Counted from the first letter of the stretch, positions 8,253 through 17,905 are shown. The stretch is DNA of 52,866 bases from Pseudomonadota bacterium (GCA_963205125.1 CAUJJO010000067.1:1-52866), one strand, 5' to 3'. The notes: a model not told the origin generated them from the sequence alone. Translations and numbers: made by a program.

Positions 8253-9170
8253 ATGCTCAGCCCCCGCTTGCCTCGTCCGACCCACCTGCAAGCCCTCGAA
8301 GCCGAGAGCCTGCACATCCTGCGCGAAGTGGTGGCCGAGTGCGAGCGCCCGGTGCTGCTGTACTCCATCGGCAAGGACTCGGCGGTGCTGCTGCGCCTGG
8401 CGCAGAAGGCCTTCTACCCGGCGCCGCCGCCCTTCCCCCTGCTGCACGTGGACACGGGCTGGAAGTTCCGCGCCATGTACGAGCTGCGCGACCGCATGGC
8501 CGCGGAGCTCGGCATGCAGCTCATCGTGCACCGCAACCCCGAGGCCGCCGCGCGCGGCATCAACCCCTTCGACCACGGCTCGGCGCTGCACACCGATCTC
8601 TGGAAGACGCAGGGCCTGAAGCAGGCGCTGGATGCGCACGGCTTCGACGCGGCCTTCGGCGGCGCGCGCCGCGACGAAGAGAAGAGCCGCGCCAAGGAAC
8701 GCATCTTCAGCTTTCGCAACGCCCAGCACCAGTGGGACCCGAAGAACCAGCGCCCCGAGCTCTGGAACCTCTACAACAGCCGCAGGCACCCGGGCGAGTC
8801 GATCCGCGTCTTTCCGATCAGCAACTGGACCGAGCTCGACGTCTGGGAGTACATCCGCCAGGAAGACATCCCCATCGTGCCGCTCTACTTCGCCGCGCCG
8901 CGCCCGGTCGTGCAGCGCAGCGGCACGCTCATCATGGTCGACGACGAGCGCATGCGCCTGCTGCCCGGCGAAGTGCCGCAGACGAAGATGGTGCGCTTTC
9001 GCACCCTGGGCTGCTGGCCGCTGTCGGGCGCCATCGAGTCCAGCGCGCAGACCCTGGAGGACATCATCGCCGAGATGCAGGGCAGCCGCAGCAGCGAACG
9101 CCAGGGCCGGCTGATCGACCACGACCAGGCCGCCTCGATGGAGAAGAAGAAGCAGGAGGGCTATTTCTGA
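8253..9170 (+). CDS. cysD: Sulfate adenylyltransferase small subunit CysD
   Basis: A 305-residue ATP-pyrophosphatase-fold protein with the P-loop [14 protein letters not shown] near residue 37, HVDTGWKF near 70, and [20 protein letters not shown] near 135, all hallmarks of CysD. It catalyses APS formation from sulfate and ATP, driven by the GTPase CysN. The stop TGA at 9168-9170 overlaps the cysN start, indicating translational coupling. The 154-base gap to cysQ must hold both divergent promoters; no clear CysB site could be picked by eye. Confidence 0.97.
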   Translation: MLSPRLPRPTHLQALEAESLHILREVVAECERPVLLYSIGKDSAVLLRLAQKAFYPAPPPFPLLHVDTGWKFRAMYELRDRMAAELGMQLIVHRNPEAAARGINPFDHGSALHTDLWKTQGLKQALDAHGFDAAFGGARRDEEKSRAKERIFSFRNAQHQWDPKNQRPELWNLYNSRRHPGESIRVFPISNWTELDVWEYIRQEDIPIVPLYFAAPRPVVQRSGTLIMVDDERMRLLPGEVPQTKMVRFRTLGCWPLSGAIESSAQTLEDIIAEMQGSRSSERQGRLIDHDQAASMEKKKQEGYF

Positions 9171-11074
9171 TGGAACTCCTGACGGAACTTCCGACGCAAC
9201 TTCCGCTGCAGCGGCAGGACGCCCCCGCCCCGAAGAGCCTGCTGCGCTTCATCACCTGCGGCTCGGTCGACGACGGCAAGAGCACCCTCATCGGGCGCCT
9301 GCTCTACGACAGCAAGACCCTGCTGCAGGACCAGCTCGACGCCGTCGCGCAGGATTCGCGCAAGTGGGGCACGCAGGGCGAGGCCATCGACTTCGCGCTG
9401 CTCGTCGACGGCCTGGCCGCCGAGCGCGAGCAAGGCATCACCATCGACGTCGCCTACCGCTACTTCGCCACCGCGCGGCGCAAGTTCATCGTCGCCGACA
9501 CCCCCGGCCACGAGCAGTACACGCGCAACATGGTCACCGGCGCCTCCGGCGCGGACCTGGCCGTCATCCTCGTCGATGCGCGCAAGGGCGTGCTCGAGCA
9601 GACGCGCCGGCACAGCTGCCTCGTGCAGCTCATCGGCATCCGCCAGGTCGTGCTCGCCATCAACAAGATGGACCTCGTCGGCCACGACGAAGAGGTCTTC
9701 GCGCGCATAGCCGCCGAGTACCGCGCCTTCGCCGCACGCATCGGGCTGGCACAGGTCACGAGCATCCCGATCTCGGCGCTCAGCGGCGCCAACATGACCG
9801 AGCCTAGTGCCGCCATGCCCTGGTACCAGGGTCCGGCGCTGCTGCCGCTGCTGGAGGACTGCGAGGTCGACGAGACGCGGCTGCAGGCCAAGCCGCTGCG
9901 CCTGCCGATCCAGTGGGTGAACCGCCCGAACCTGGACTTTCGCGGCTACTGCGGCCAGCTCGCCAGCGGCGTGCTGCAGCCGGGCCAGCGCGTGCGCATC
10001 CTGCCCTCGGGCCGCAGCACGCGCGTGGCGCGGCTCGTCGGCCTGCACGGCGACGCGCCGCTGGCGCTGGCCGGCGAGTCGGTGACGATCACGCTTGAGG
10101 ACGAGGTCGACGTCTCGCGCGGCGACATCCTCTGCGCCGAGGACAGCCCGGCCGAAGTCGCCGACCAGTTCGAGTGCACGCTGGTGTGGATGGCCGAGGA
10201 GCCGATGCTGCCCGGGCGGCCCTACCTGGTGAAGCTCGGCACCCGCACCGTGGGCGCCACCGTCACCGAGCCCAAGTACAAGCTCAACGTCAACACGCTC
10301 GAGCACCTGGCGGCCAAGCAGCTCGAGCTCAACGAGATCGGCGTCTGCAAGCTGGCGCTGGACCGCGCCGTGCCCTTCGACGCCTACGCCGAGAACCGCA
10401 CGACCGGCGGCTTCATCGTCATCGACCGCATGACGAACAACACCGTGGGCGCGGGCATGCTGCACTTCGCGCTGCGGCGGGCGCACAACATCCATCCGCA
10501 GCACCTGGACGTCGACCAGGCCGCGCGCAGCGCGATCAAGGGGCAGCAGCCCGTCGTGCTGTGGTTCACCGGGCTCTCGGGGGCCGGCAAGAGCACGATC
10601 GCCAACCTGGTCGAGAAGAAGCTGCTCGCCCAAGGGCGGCACAGCTACCTGCTGGACGGCGACAACCTGCGCCACGGCCTGAACAAGGATCTCGGCTTCA
10701 CCGCCGCCGACCGCGTCGAGAACATCCGCCGCGTGGCCGAGGTGGCGCGGCTGATGGTGGACGCCGGGCTGATCGTGCTCACCGCCTTCATCAGCCCTTT
10801 TCGCGCCGAGCGCCGCATGGCGCGCGCGCTGCTGCCCGAAGGCCAGTTCATCGAGGTGCACGTGGACACGCCGCTGGACGTGGCCGAGGCGCGCGACGTG
10901 AAGGGCCTCTACGCCAAGGCGCGCCGCGGCGAGCTGAAGAACTTCACCGGCATCGACTCGCCCTACGAGCCGCCCGAGGCCCCGGAGCTGCGCGTGGACA
11001 CCGCGACCATGAGCGCCGAGGACGCCGCCGAGCGCGTGCTGGCGCTGCTGCGGCAGCGCGGCGTGATCGGCTGA
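9170..11074 (+). CDS. cysN: Bifunctional sulfate adenylyltransferase subunit 1 / adenylylsulfate kinase (CysNC)
   Basis: A 634-residue fusion. The N-terminal part is the CysN GTPase: P-loop GSVDDGKST at 31-39, DTPGHEQYT near 109 and NKMD near 166, followed by two beta-barrel domains. From about residue 460 a CysC kinase domain follows, with P-loop GLSGAGKST near 468-476 and the family motif FISPFRAER. CysN fuels APS synthesis with CysD; CysC phosphorylates APS to PAPS. Both halves keep their nucleotide motifs, so both activities are expected. ATG at 9170 overlaps the cysD stop. Confidence 0.96.
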   Translation: MELLTELPTQLPLQRQDAPAPKSLLRFITCGSVDDGKSTLIGRLLYDSKTLLQDQLDAVAQDSRKWGTQGEAIDFALLVDGLAAEREQGITIDVAYRYFATARRKFIVADTPGHEQYTRNMVTGASGADLAVILVDARKGVLEQTRRHSCLVQLIGIRQVVLAINKMDLVGHDEEVFARIAAEYRAFAARIGLAQVTSIPISALSGANMTEPSAAMPWYQGPALLPLLEDCEVDETRLQAKPLRLPIQWVNRPNLDFRGYCGQLASGVLQPGQRVRILPSGRSTRVARLVGLHGDAPLALAGESVTITLEDEVDVSRGDILCAEDSPAEVADQFECTLVWMAEEPMLPGRPYLVKLGTRTVGATVTEPKYKLNVNTLEHLAAKQLELNEIGVCKLALDRAVPFDAYAENRTTGGFIVIDRMTNNTVGAGMLHFALRRAHNIHPQHLDVDQAARSAIKGQQPVVLWFTGLSGAGKSTIANLVEKKLLAQGRHSYLLDGDNLRHGLNKDLGFTAADRVENIRRVAEVARLMVDAGLIVLTAFISPFRAERRMARALLPEGQFIEVHVDTPLDVAEARDVKGLYAKARRGELKNFTGIDSPYEPPEAPELRVDTATMSAEDAAERVLALLRQRGVIG

Positions 11075-11129
11075 GGGGCGGCGCGCCTTCCACGCCATCC
11101 ACAGCTTCCACGTCTTCCGATCGAGGACC

Positions 11130-11918
11130 ATGGACTTCGAGTGGATCCACGTCGTTGCGGGCCTTGGCGTCGGCTTCGTCGTCGGCATGACCGGCGTCGG
11201 CGGCGGCGCGCTGATGACGCCCATCCTCGTGCTGCTGCTGGGTGTCGCGCCGACGGTGGCCATAGGCACCGACCTGTGGTTTGCCGCGCTCACCAAGCTG
11301 GCCGGCGGCGCGCTGCACCACAGCCGCGGCGTCGTCGACTGGCAGGTGCTGCGCCGCCTCTGCGCGGGCAGCCTGCCGACCTCGGCGGCGCTGCTGCTGT
11401 GGCTGCAGCAGGGCGGCATCACGCCGATGCGCAGCGCCTTCGTGCTGCACCTGCTGGGCGCGGTGCTGCTGCTGACCGCCGCGGCGATGCTGCTCAAGGG
11501 CCGCGTGCACGCCCGCGGGCGCATGCTGCGCCTGCACGATGCGGCGCGCTTCAAGCAATGGCAACCCGCGCTCACGGTGGCTGCCGGCGCGGTGCTCGGC
11601 GCGCTGGTGACGCTGACCTCGGTCGGCGCCGGGGCGCTGGGTGCCGTGATGCTGCTCTACCTCTACCCGCTGCGCATGACGCCGCCGCGCCTGGTCGCCA
11701 CCGACATCGTGCACGCGGTGCCGCTGACGCTGCTGGCCGGCAGCGGCCACGCGCTGCTCGGGCACGTCGAGCTCGGCCTGCTCGCGCAACTGCTGCTGGG
11801 CTCGGTGCCCGGCGTGCTGCTCGGCGCGGCGGCCGCGCACCGCGCGCCGGAGCGCCTGCTGCGCCCGGGCATCGCGCTCATGCTGGTCGTCGTCGGCGCT
11901 CGCCTCGTCACGGCCTGA
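11130..11918 (+). CDS. TauE/SafE family sulfite/anion exporter
   Basis: A 262-residue membrane protein with about seven to eight helices. It starts with GLGVGFVVGMTGVGGGALMTPIL, the TSUP/TauE glycine-rich signature, and repeats a related motif GALVTLTSVGAGALGAVML in the second half, the internal duplication of this family. Family members export sulfite or organosulfonates or take up anions. It lies 55 bases downstream of cysNC on the same strand, so a role in sulfur anion movement is likely but not proven. Confidence 0.9.
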   Translation: MDFEWIHVVAGLGVGFVVGMTGVGGGALMTPILVLLLGVAPTVAIGTDLWFAALTKLAGGALHHSRGVVDWQVLRRLCAGSLPTSAALLLWLQQGGITPMRSAFVLHLLGAVLLLTAAAMLLKGRVHARGRMLRLHDAARFKQWQPALTVAAGAVLGALVTLTSVGAGALGAVMLLYLYPLRMTPPRLVATDIVHAVPLTLLAGSGHALLGHVELGLLAQLLLGSVPGVLLGAAAAHRAPERLLRPGIALMLVVVGARLVTA

Positions 11919-12033
11919 AGCGGCGCCTCGCCGCAGGCAAAGTCACCCCCGGCGGCGTGGATTAGCGGGCAGGCGCATCGCGTACGATGCGCGCGAAAGC
12001 AAGCCTGCACCTCCCTCCTTGGATGAGTCCGCC

Positions 12034-12393
12034 ATGAGCACCGCCAGCTACGACCCCGCGCTCGACGACGAAGAGTTCTTTGCCTACGAAGGCCCGCCCG
12101 AGCTGCGCAAGCCGGTCCTCGAAGCCTTGTCGCAGGTGATCGACCCCGAGCTCGCGATGAACATCGTCGACCTCGGCCTCGTCTACTTCATCAGCATCCA
12201 CGACAAGGAGGTGCGTGCGCACGTGACCATGACCTCCGCCGCCTGCCCGGTGGCCGACATCATCGTCGAGGACACGCGTCACGCGCTGATCGACACGATC
12301 CCCGACGCCAAGGTCGACGTCGAGCTGGTGTGGGAACCCGAGTGGTCGCCCGACCGCATCAGCACGCGCGCTCGCCGCATCATGGGCGGATGA
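12034..12393 (+). CDS. MIP18/DUF59 family Fe-S cluster assembly protein
   Basis: A 119-residue protein of the PaaD/SufT-like MIP18 family: LSQVIDPELAMNIVDLGLVYFI near residue 35 and MTSAACPVADIIVEDTRHAL near 73, with the conserved reactive cysteine. Such proteins help mature Fe-S proteins. ATG 12034 is preferred since GGATGAG lies six bases upstream; a TTG at 12019 would add five residues without a ribosome site. A -10-like TACGAT is at 11983-11988. The stop overlaps the start of the next gene (ATGA), so the two are coupled. Confidence 0.9.
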   Translation: MSTASYDPALDDEEFFAYEGPPELRKPVLEALSQVIDPELAMNIVDLGLVYFISIHDKEVRAHVTMTSAACPVADIIVEDTRHALIDTIPDAKVDVELVWEPEWSPDRISTRARRIMGG

Positions 12394-13526
12394 GCACCGG
12401 CCCCAAACCCCTGTCGCCGGCCGCGCGGCTGGCGATTCCGCTGCTCGTCGTGCTGGTGGCCAGCGCGCTGGTCAGCGGCATCAGCGGCGGCCTGATCCGC
12501 GCGGGCTGGGCGCTTCCCGCCTTCGACGGCTTTCGCTGGGTCGCCCCCGCCGTCATCTCGCACGCCGCGCTGATGATCGGCGGCTTCCTCGGCACCGTCA
12601 TCAGCATCGAGCGCGCGGTCGCGGTGCGGCTGCGCCTGGCCTTTGCCGCGCCGATCACCGCGGGCCTGGCCTCGGTCTGCATCCTCGCCGGTGCGCCGCT
12701 TGCCGGCCACGTGCTGCTGCTCGTGGCCTCGCTGGTCTTCATCGTCGTCAACGTCATCATCGTGCAGCGCCAGCAGGCGGCGCACACGGTGCTGCTGCTG
12801 CTCTCGGCCGCGGCCTGGGCGGTGGGCAACGTGCTGGCGCTGGTCGACGCCGCCGACCTCGTCGCCCTGCCCTGGTGGTTCGGCTTCCTCGTGCTGACCA
12901 TCGCCGCCGAGCGGCTCGAGATGACGCGCCTGATGCGCCGCCCGCGCATCGTCAACCTCGCCTTTCACGCCTGCGTCGTGCTGCTGATGCTGGGTGCGGC
13001 GCTCTCGGTCGTCGACGCGCGCTCGGGTGGAGTGCTCTATGGCGTGGCGCTCGTGCTGTTTTCGGTCTGGCTGCTGCGCTACGACATCGCGCGGCGCACC
13101 GTGCACACCGAGGGCCTGAGCCGCTTCATGGCCGTGTGCCTGCTCGCCGGCCACACCTGGCTGCTGGTGGCGGGGCTCGCCTGGGCGGCGACGGCGCTGG
13201 GCCTGCCGCTGCGCGACACCGCGCTGCACGCCATCGGCCTCGGCTTCGTGATCTCGATGGTGATGGGCCACGCGCCCGTCATCCTGCCGGCGGTGGCGCG
13301 CGTACGCCTGCTCTACGGCTGGCCCTTCTACCTGCCGCTCATCACGCTGCACCTGACGCTCATCGTTCGCCTGGCCGGCGGCCTGGTCGACGACCGCTGG
13401 CGCAGCTTCGGTGCGGCCGGCAACGCCGTGGCCATCGCCTGGTTCGCGCTGACCGTCATCGGCTCCATCTTCGCCGCGCGGCGGCAGGCGCAGCAGCGCC
13501 TGGCGCGCACCCGCGCGCGCGCCTGA
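12390..13526 (+). CDS. Polytopic membrane protein, possibly NnrS-related
   Basis: A 378-residue protein with roughly ten to twelve hydrophobic helices. I do not recognise a firm family. Histidines lie in or at the ends of helices (VISHAALMIGGFLGTVISIE near residue 53, GLGFVISMVMGHAPVILP near 293, FYLPLITLHLTLI near 320), a pattern that recalls NnrS-type heme/copper membrane proteins linked to nitric oxide, but this is only a resemblance. It overlaps the MIP18-family gene by four bases, so it may depend on or serve metal-cofactor maturation. Start ATG 12390. Confidence 0.6.
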   Translation: MSTGPKPLSPAARLAIPLLVVLVASALVSGISGGLIRAGWALPAFDGFRWVAPAVISHAALMIGGFLGTVISIERAVAVRLRLAFAAPITAGLASVCILAGAPLAGHVLLLVASLVFIVVNVIIVQRQQAAHTVLLLLSAAAWAVGNVLALVDAADLVALPWWFGFLVLTIAAERLEMTRLMRRPRIVNLAFHACVVLLMLGAALSVVDARSGGVLYGVALVLFSVWLLRYDIARRTVHTEGLSRFMAVCLLAGHTWLLVAGLAWAATALGLPLRDTALHAIGLGFVISMVMGHAPVILPAVARVRLLYGWPFYLPLITLHLTLIVRLAGGLVDDRWRSFGAAGNAVAIAWFALTVIGSIFAARRQAQQRLARTRARA

Positions 13527-13690
13527 GGCTTGAGCCGCCGCAAGCCGCGTCCATTTGACGCGGCGCGCGGCGCGGCCGGCGGCGACTTTCACGCGCGCAG
13601 CGGCTTACAGTTCGCCCGGCAGGGCGCGGCGCACCGGCACAGCGCCTTCGCCTCGCCCCCCATTCCCATGACTTCTTCCGGAATCGCCCC

Positions 13691-15778
13691 ATGAGCAGCG
13701 TCCGCTACGAGCTGCGCGGTGCCACCGCGCTCATCACCCTGGACTACCCGCCCGTCAACGGCCTGGGCGCGGCGCTGCGCAGCGGCATCGTGCAGGCGCT
13801 CGAACAGGCGCTGGCCGACGGCTCGGTGCAGGCCATCGTGCTCGCCGGCAGCGAGCGCGCCTTCTCCGGCGGCGCCGACGTGAAGGAGTTCGGCACCTCG
13901 CTGGCGACGCAGGAGCCGCGCCTGCCCGCCGTCATCGCCGCGCTCGAGAACGCCGCCAAGCCGGTGGTCGCCGCCATCGGCGGCGTCTGCATGGGCGGCG
14001 GGCTCGAGCTCGCGCTCGGCGCGCACTACCGCGTGGCGCGCGCCGACGCGCAGCTCGCGCTGCCCGAGGTCAAGCTCGGGTTGATGCCGGGGGCCGGCGG
14101 CACGCAGCGGCTGCCGCGCGCGATCGGCGTGGCTCGGGCGCTCGAGATGATCGTCAGCGGCGCGACGATGAAGGCCAAGGCCTTCGAAGGCACGGCGCTG
14201 CTGGACGCCGTGGTCGAGGGCGACCCCGTTCCCGCCGCGCTCGAACTCGCGCAGCAGGTCGTCGCGCAAGGCCTGCCGCGCAAGCGCATCCGCGACCTGG
14301 TGATCGACGACGCGGGCGCGCCGGCGGCGCTGCAGGCGATGCGCGAGTCGGTGGCCAAGGGCTCGAAGTTCCTGCCGGCACCGGGCAAGTGCATCGACGC
14401 CGTCGAGCTCTGCCTGACCACGCCCTTCGACGAGGGCCTCGCGCGCGAGCGCGAGACCTTCCTCGCGCTCATGAGCACGCCCGAGGCGCGCGCGCTGCGC
14501 CACATCTTCGGCGCCGAACGCGCGGCGAGCAAGGTGCCCGGCATCCCCGAAGGCACGGCGCTGCGCACCATCGCGCGCGTCGGCGTCATCGGCGCCGGCA
14601 CCATGGGCGCCGGCATCGCCATGAACTTCCTCTCCGCCGGCATCCCGGTCGTGCTGCTCGAGATGAAGCAGGACGCGCTGGACCGCGGTGTCGCGACCAT
14701 CCGCCGCAACTACGAGGCGACGGTGAAGAAGGGCAAGCTGAAGGCCGAGCAGCTCGAGAAGAACATGGCGCTGCTTGCGCCCACGCTGTCCTACGAGTCC
14801 TTCAAGGACGTCGACCTCGCGATCGAGGCGGTGTTCGAGAACATCGACGTGAAGCGCCAGGTCTTCGGCACGCTCGACACGGTGTGCAAGCCCGGCGCCA
14901 TCCTCGCCTCCAACACCTCCTACCTCGACGTCGACGCCATCGCCGGCTTCACGCAGCGCCCGCAGGACGTGCTGGGCCTGCACTTCTTCAGCCCGGCCAA
15001 CGTGATGCGCCTGCTCGAGGTCGTGCGCGGCGCGAAGACCGCGCCCGACGTGCTCGCCACCTGCATGGCGCTGGCCAGGAAGATCGGCAAGATGGCCATC
15101 GTCTCCGGCGTCTGCGACGGCTTCATCGGCAACCGCATGCTCGCGCGCTACAACGCCGCGGTGGCCGGGCTGATCGCCGCGGGCGCCTCGCCGCAGCAGC
15201 TCGACGGCGCGCTGCAGGCCTTCGGCATGGCGATGGGCCCCTGCCGCGTCGGCGACCTCGCGGGCCTGGACATCGGCTGGGCCACGCGCAAGCGCCGCGC
15301 CGAAGAAGCCGGCGTCCCCTTCGTGCCCATCATCGCCGACAAGCTCTGCGAAGCCGGGCGCTTCGGCCAGAAGACCGGGGCCGGCTGGTACCGCTACGAG
15401 GCCGGCTCGCGCGAGCCGCTGCCCGACCCGGTGACGCAGCAGATCATCGACGCCTACCGCGCCGAGCGCGGCATCGTGCCGCGCGCGGTCGGCGACGCCG
15501 AGATCGTCGAGCGCTGCATGTTCGCGCTGGCCAACGAGGGCGCGCGCATCCTCGAGGAAGGCATCGCCGCGCGGGCGTCGGACATCGACCTCGTCTACCT
15601 CAACGGCTACGGCTTCCCGCGCCACCGCGGCGGGCCGATGTTCAACGCCACGCTCGTCGGCCTGCCCGAAGTCGTCAAGGCGCTGCAGCGCTTCGCCGCC
15701 GAGCCGGGCGCCGAAGCCTTCTGGCAGCCGGCGCCGCTGCTGCTGAAGCTCGCCGCCGAGGGCAAGGGTTTCGGCTGA
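13691..15778 (+). CDS. 3-hydroxyacyl-CoA dehydrogenase / enoyl-CoA hydratase (FadB/FadJ-like)
   Basis: A 695-residue bifunctional beta-oxidation enzyme. Residues 1-190 are a crotonase domain with SGGADVKEFG and GGVCMGGGLELALG for the oxyanion hole and catalytic glutamate E119-type PEVKLGLMPGAGGTQR. From about 295 a Rossmann domain starts with GVIGAGTMGAGIA, followed by the HADH motif HFFSPANVMRLLEVV. The C-terminal domains include GFIGNRML and GYGFPRHRGGPM. It hydrates enoyl-CoA and oxidises 3-hydroxyacyl-CoA. No thiolase gene is adjacent, so it likely works with an enzyme encoded elsewhere. Confidence 0.95.
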   Translation: MSSVRYELRGATALITLDYPPVNGLGAALRSGIVQALEQALADGSVQAIVLAGSERAFSGGADVKEFGTSLATQEPRLPAVIAALENAAKPVVAAIGGVCMGGGLELALGAHYRVARADAQLALPEVKLGLMPGAGGTQRLPRAIGVARALEMIVSGATMKAKAFEGTALLDAVVEGDPVPAALELAQQVVAQGLPRKRIRDLVIDDAGAPAALQAMRESVAKGSKFLPAPGKCIDAVELCLTTPFDEGLARERETFLALMSTPEARALRHIFGAERAASKVPGIPEGTALRTIARVGVIGAGTMGAGIAMNFLSAGIPVVLLEMKQDALDRGVATIRRNYEATVKKGKLKAEQLEKNMALLAPTLSYESFKDVDLAIEAVFENIDVKRQVFGTLDTVCKPGAILASNTSYLDVDAIAGFTQRPQDVLGLHFFSPANVMRLLEVVRGAKTAPDVLATCMALARKIGKMAIVSGVCDGFIGNRMLARYNAAVAGLIAAGASPQQLDGALQAFGMAMGPCRVGDLAGLDIGWATRKRRAEEAGVPFVPIIADKLCEAGRFGQKTGAGWYRYEAGSREPLPDPVTQQIIDAYRAERGIVPRAVGDAEIVERCMFALANEGARILEEGIAARASDIDLVYLNGYGFPRHRGGPMFNATLVGLPEVVKALQRFAAEPGAEAFWQPAPLLLKLAAEGKGFG

Positions 15779-15815
15779 AGCCCGCAGCGCCGCTGCCGCG
15801 CTGCGGACAGCGCGC

Positions 15816-15920
15816 GTGGAGCTCCAGGAAGCGCTGCTCGATGTTGCGCCGGCCGCGGTGGCAGCGCTCGATCAGTGCCTCGACGGTCTGCTTGAAGCCG
15901 CGGAGTCAGCGAACAGCTAG
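15816..15920 (+). other. Short acidic reading frame in the fadB-lysR gap, coding status unclear
   Basis: The 187-base gap between the FadB-like gene and the convergent lysR contains a 34-codon frame starting GTG at 15816 and ending TAG at 15920. It would encode an acidic helix (VELQEALLDVAP through LLEAAESANS). The opposite strand over the same stretch also reads without stops as a basic helix (FKQTVEALIERCHRGR). Neither has a good ribosome binding site. It may be a gene remnant; I give it no function. Confidence 0.2.
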
Positions 15921-15965
15921 CACGGCGCTCTCGTCGGCGAGGCGACCGCGACACAGCGCGGACGC

Positions 15966-16856
15966 TCACCACGCCGCGCGTGCATAACGCGCGACGAGGA
16001 AGTCCAGCAGCACGCGCACGGCGTGCGGGAGGTGGCGGCGGCTCGGGTAGAGCGCCTGCACGGCCAGCGGCGGCAGCGACCACTGCGGCAGCACCGGGCG
16101 CAGCGTTCCTGCGGCCAGGGCCTGGGCGCAGAGGTAGAGCGGCAGCATGGCGATGCCCGCGCCGGCCAGCGCGGCGGCCTGCAGGGAGACCGCCTCGTTG
16201 GCGCCCAGCGCCAGCGCGATGCGCACCGTCTCCGTGCGCCCTGCGCGCGTGAGCTGCCAGCTCGCGCGGCCGTGATGCAGGTGGCCCAGGCAGCGGTGCG
16301 CGGCGAGATCGGCCGGACGCCTCGGCGTGCCCGCGGCCTTCAGGTAGGCCGGCGAGGCGACGAGGACGGAGGCACAGTCCGCCAGGCGCCGCGCGACCAG
16401 CCCGGGATCGGGCTCCAGCGTGATGCGGATGGCGAGGTCGATGCGCGCATCGATGAGGTCGGTCGTGCGGTCCTCGAGCAGCAGTTCGATGCGCAGCTGC
16501 GGGTGCTGCGCGAGGAAGTCGGCCAGCGTCGGCGCGAGCTGCGCGGCGCCGAAGGAGGTGCTGCAGGTCAGGCGCAGCACACCGCGCAGGATGCCGTCGG
16601 CCGGCACGACCTCGTTGCGCACGTCCTCGACCAGCTCCAGCACCGGCAGGCAGCGCCGCAGCGCCTGCTCGCCCGCCTCGGTGAGCGAGACGCGGCGCGT
16701 CGTGCGCTGCAGCAGGCGCACGCCCAGCCACTGCTCCAGCGCCGCGACGTGACGCGTGACCATCGCGCGCGACATGGCCAGCGCCTCGGCGCTGGCGCTG
16801 AAGCTGCCGCGGCGCGCCACCTCGACGAAGACCTGCATCGCGGCAAACCGGTCCAA
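15966..16856 (-). CDS. LysR-family transcriptional regulator
   Basis: A 296-residue LysR regulator. The N-terminal winged helix reads FVEVARRGSFSASAEALAMSRAMVTRHVAALEQWLGVRLLQRTTRRVSLT, and the rest is the periplasmic-binding-like effector domain. TTG at 16856 gives MDRFAAMQVF, the classical start of this subgroup (CrgA/AaeR-like), and has AGGTGA five bases upstream; GTG 16865 and ATG 16922 are alternatives. It is divergent from the MBL-fold gene at 17024, and LysR proteins usually control the divergent neighbour. A dyad that could be its binding site lies at 16877-16890. Confidence 0.92.
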   Translation of the reverse strand: MDRFAAMQVFVEVARRGSFSASAEALAMSRAMVTRHVAALEQWLGVRLLQRTTRRVSLTEAGEQALRRCLPVLELVEDVRNEVVPADGILRGVLRLTCSTSFGAAQLAPTLADFLAQHPQLRIELLLEDRTTDLIDARIDLAIRITLEPDPGLVARRLADCASVLVASPAYLKAAGTPRRPADLAAHRCLGHLHHGRASWQLTRAGRTETVRIALALGANEAVSLQAAALAGAGIAMLPLYLCAQALAAGTLRPVLPQWSLPPLAVQALYPSRRHLPHAVRVLLDFLVARYARAAW

Positions 16857-16876
16857 CGCCTTCACCTGCACGTTAT

Positions 16877-16890
16877 CTGCAATAGTGCAG
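16877..16890. promoter_or_regulatory. LysR-type dyad in the divergent intergenic region
   Basis: CTGCA-N4-TGCAG forms a perfect inverted repeat, enclosed by GTTA (16872-16875) and TAAC (16898-16901). It lies just upstream of the lysR start and about 135 bases upstream of the MBL-fold gene. LysR regulators bind interrupted dyads of this size (T-N11-A type) to control themselves and a divergent target. Assignment rests on position and symmetry only. Confidence 0.5.
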
Positions 16891-16944
16891 CGTATGCTAA
16901 CGGCTTTTTCTCCAGCTTTCATGCAACTAAAGTGCCGCTTCCCC

Positions 16945-16968
16945 TTTTCGTTTTCGTTTTCGTTTTCG
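16945..16968. repeat. Hexanucleotide tandem repeat (TTTTCG)x4
   Basis: Four perfect TTTTCG units lie between the divergent lysR and MBL-fold genes, about 55 bases before the MBL-fold start. The tract is A/T-rich in a G/C-rich genome. A six-base unit would change promoter or leader spacing, not a reading frame, if unit number varied. No evidence of variation is available from one sequence. Confidence 0.8.
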
Positions 16969-17023
16969 CCTTTGCCCGTCCCGGGCTGCGCACCTTCCAT
17001 TCGCTCCGATCGAGGTCTTCCCC

Positions 17024-17905
17024 ATGCTTCGCACCCTCCTCACGCCCATCGCCGTGGCCGCCACGCTGGGCGCCGCCGGCCACGCCACGGCGCAGACACC
17101 CGCCGCGCCCCTGACGGTCCAGGTCCTGAACGCCGACGCCAACAGCTTTCACGTCAACTCGGTCGTGGTGAGCGGCAAGTCCGAGGCCATGGTCATCGAC
17201 GCCGGCTTCACGCGCGCGGACGCGCTGCGCATCGCCGCCGCGGTGCTGGACAGCGGCAGAAGGCTCACCACCATCCTCGTGAGCAATGCCGACCCCGACT
17301 ACTACTTCGGCGCCGAGACGCTCGTGCAGATCTTCCCCGAGGCGCGCGTCGTCGCCACGCCCGCGGTCGCCGAGCGCATCCGCGCCAAGGCCGACGCCAA
17401 GCTGGCCTTCTGGGGCCCCAAGATGGGCGCCAACGCGCCGGCAAAGCCGGTGCTGCCGGGCGCCTTGGCGACGACCACGCTCACCGTGGACGGCCAGGCG
17501 GTGGAGCTGCGCGGCACCAGCGGCCTGCTCGCGCACCGGCCCTACGTGTGGATCCCGTCCATCCGCACCGTGGCCGGCGCCCTGGGCGTGTTCGGCGGCC
17601 TGCACCTGTGGACGGCCGACACGCCGAGCGCCGCCGAGCGCCTGGCCTGGCGCCAGCAGCTCGACGAGATCGCCGCGCTGCAGCCCAGCAGCGTCGTGCC
17701 CGGCCACATGAAGGCCGGCAGTGCACTCGACGCGAGCAGCCTCGCCTACACGCGCGAGTACCTCGCGCGCTTCGACGACGAGGCGAAGAAGGCCGCCAAT
17801 GCCGCAGCGCTGATCGAGACCATGAAGCGCCTCTACCCGGACGCGGCGATGGCCTTGTCGCTGGACATCGGCGCCAAGGTCGTCAAGGGCGAAATGAAGT
17901 GGTGA
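17024..17905 (+). CDS. Periplasmic MBL-fold protein lacking canonical metal ligands
   Basis: A 293-residue protein with a signal peptide (about residues 1-23, ending HATAQ) and a metallo-beta-lactamase fold. The usual HxHxDH metal motif is replaced by SNADPDYYFG near residues 86-95, so the first two histidines and the last one are lost. The usual later D is also absent (AGALGVFGGLHLWTAD), though PGH near 226 remains. Relatives annotated as MBL-fold hydrolases with an altered motif exist, and their activity is not established. The divergent LysR gene probably controls it. The C-terminal third (ALIETMKRLYPDA) resembles the SnoaL-less tail of this subgroup. Confidence 0.85.
   Translation: MLRTLLTPIAVAATLGAAGHATAQTPAAPLTVQVLNADANSFHVNSVVVSGKSEAMVIDAGFTRADALRIAAAVLDSGRRLTTILVSNADPDYYFGAETLVQIFPEARVVATPAVAERIRAKADAKLAFWGPKMGANAPAKPVLPGALATTTLTVDGQAVELRGTSGLLAHRPYVWIPSIRTVAGALGVFGGLHLWTADTPSAAERLAWRQQLDEIAALQPSSVVPGHMKAGSALDASSLAYTREYLARFDDEAKKAANAAALIETMKRLYPDAAMALSLDIGAKVVKGEMKW

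Noticed and set aside
7352-9169. Long open frame on the plus strand running through the cysQ antisense and cysD before joining cysNC
   Set aside because: It is the high-GC shadow of cysQ and cysD. CysNC itself begins at 9170 with a typical start.
9161-11575. 804-residue open frame antisense to cysNC and the TauE gene
   Set aside because: His/Gln/Val/Arg-rich shadow composition, no domain, and cysNC on the other strand is unmistakable.
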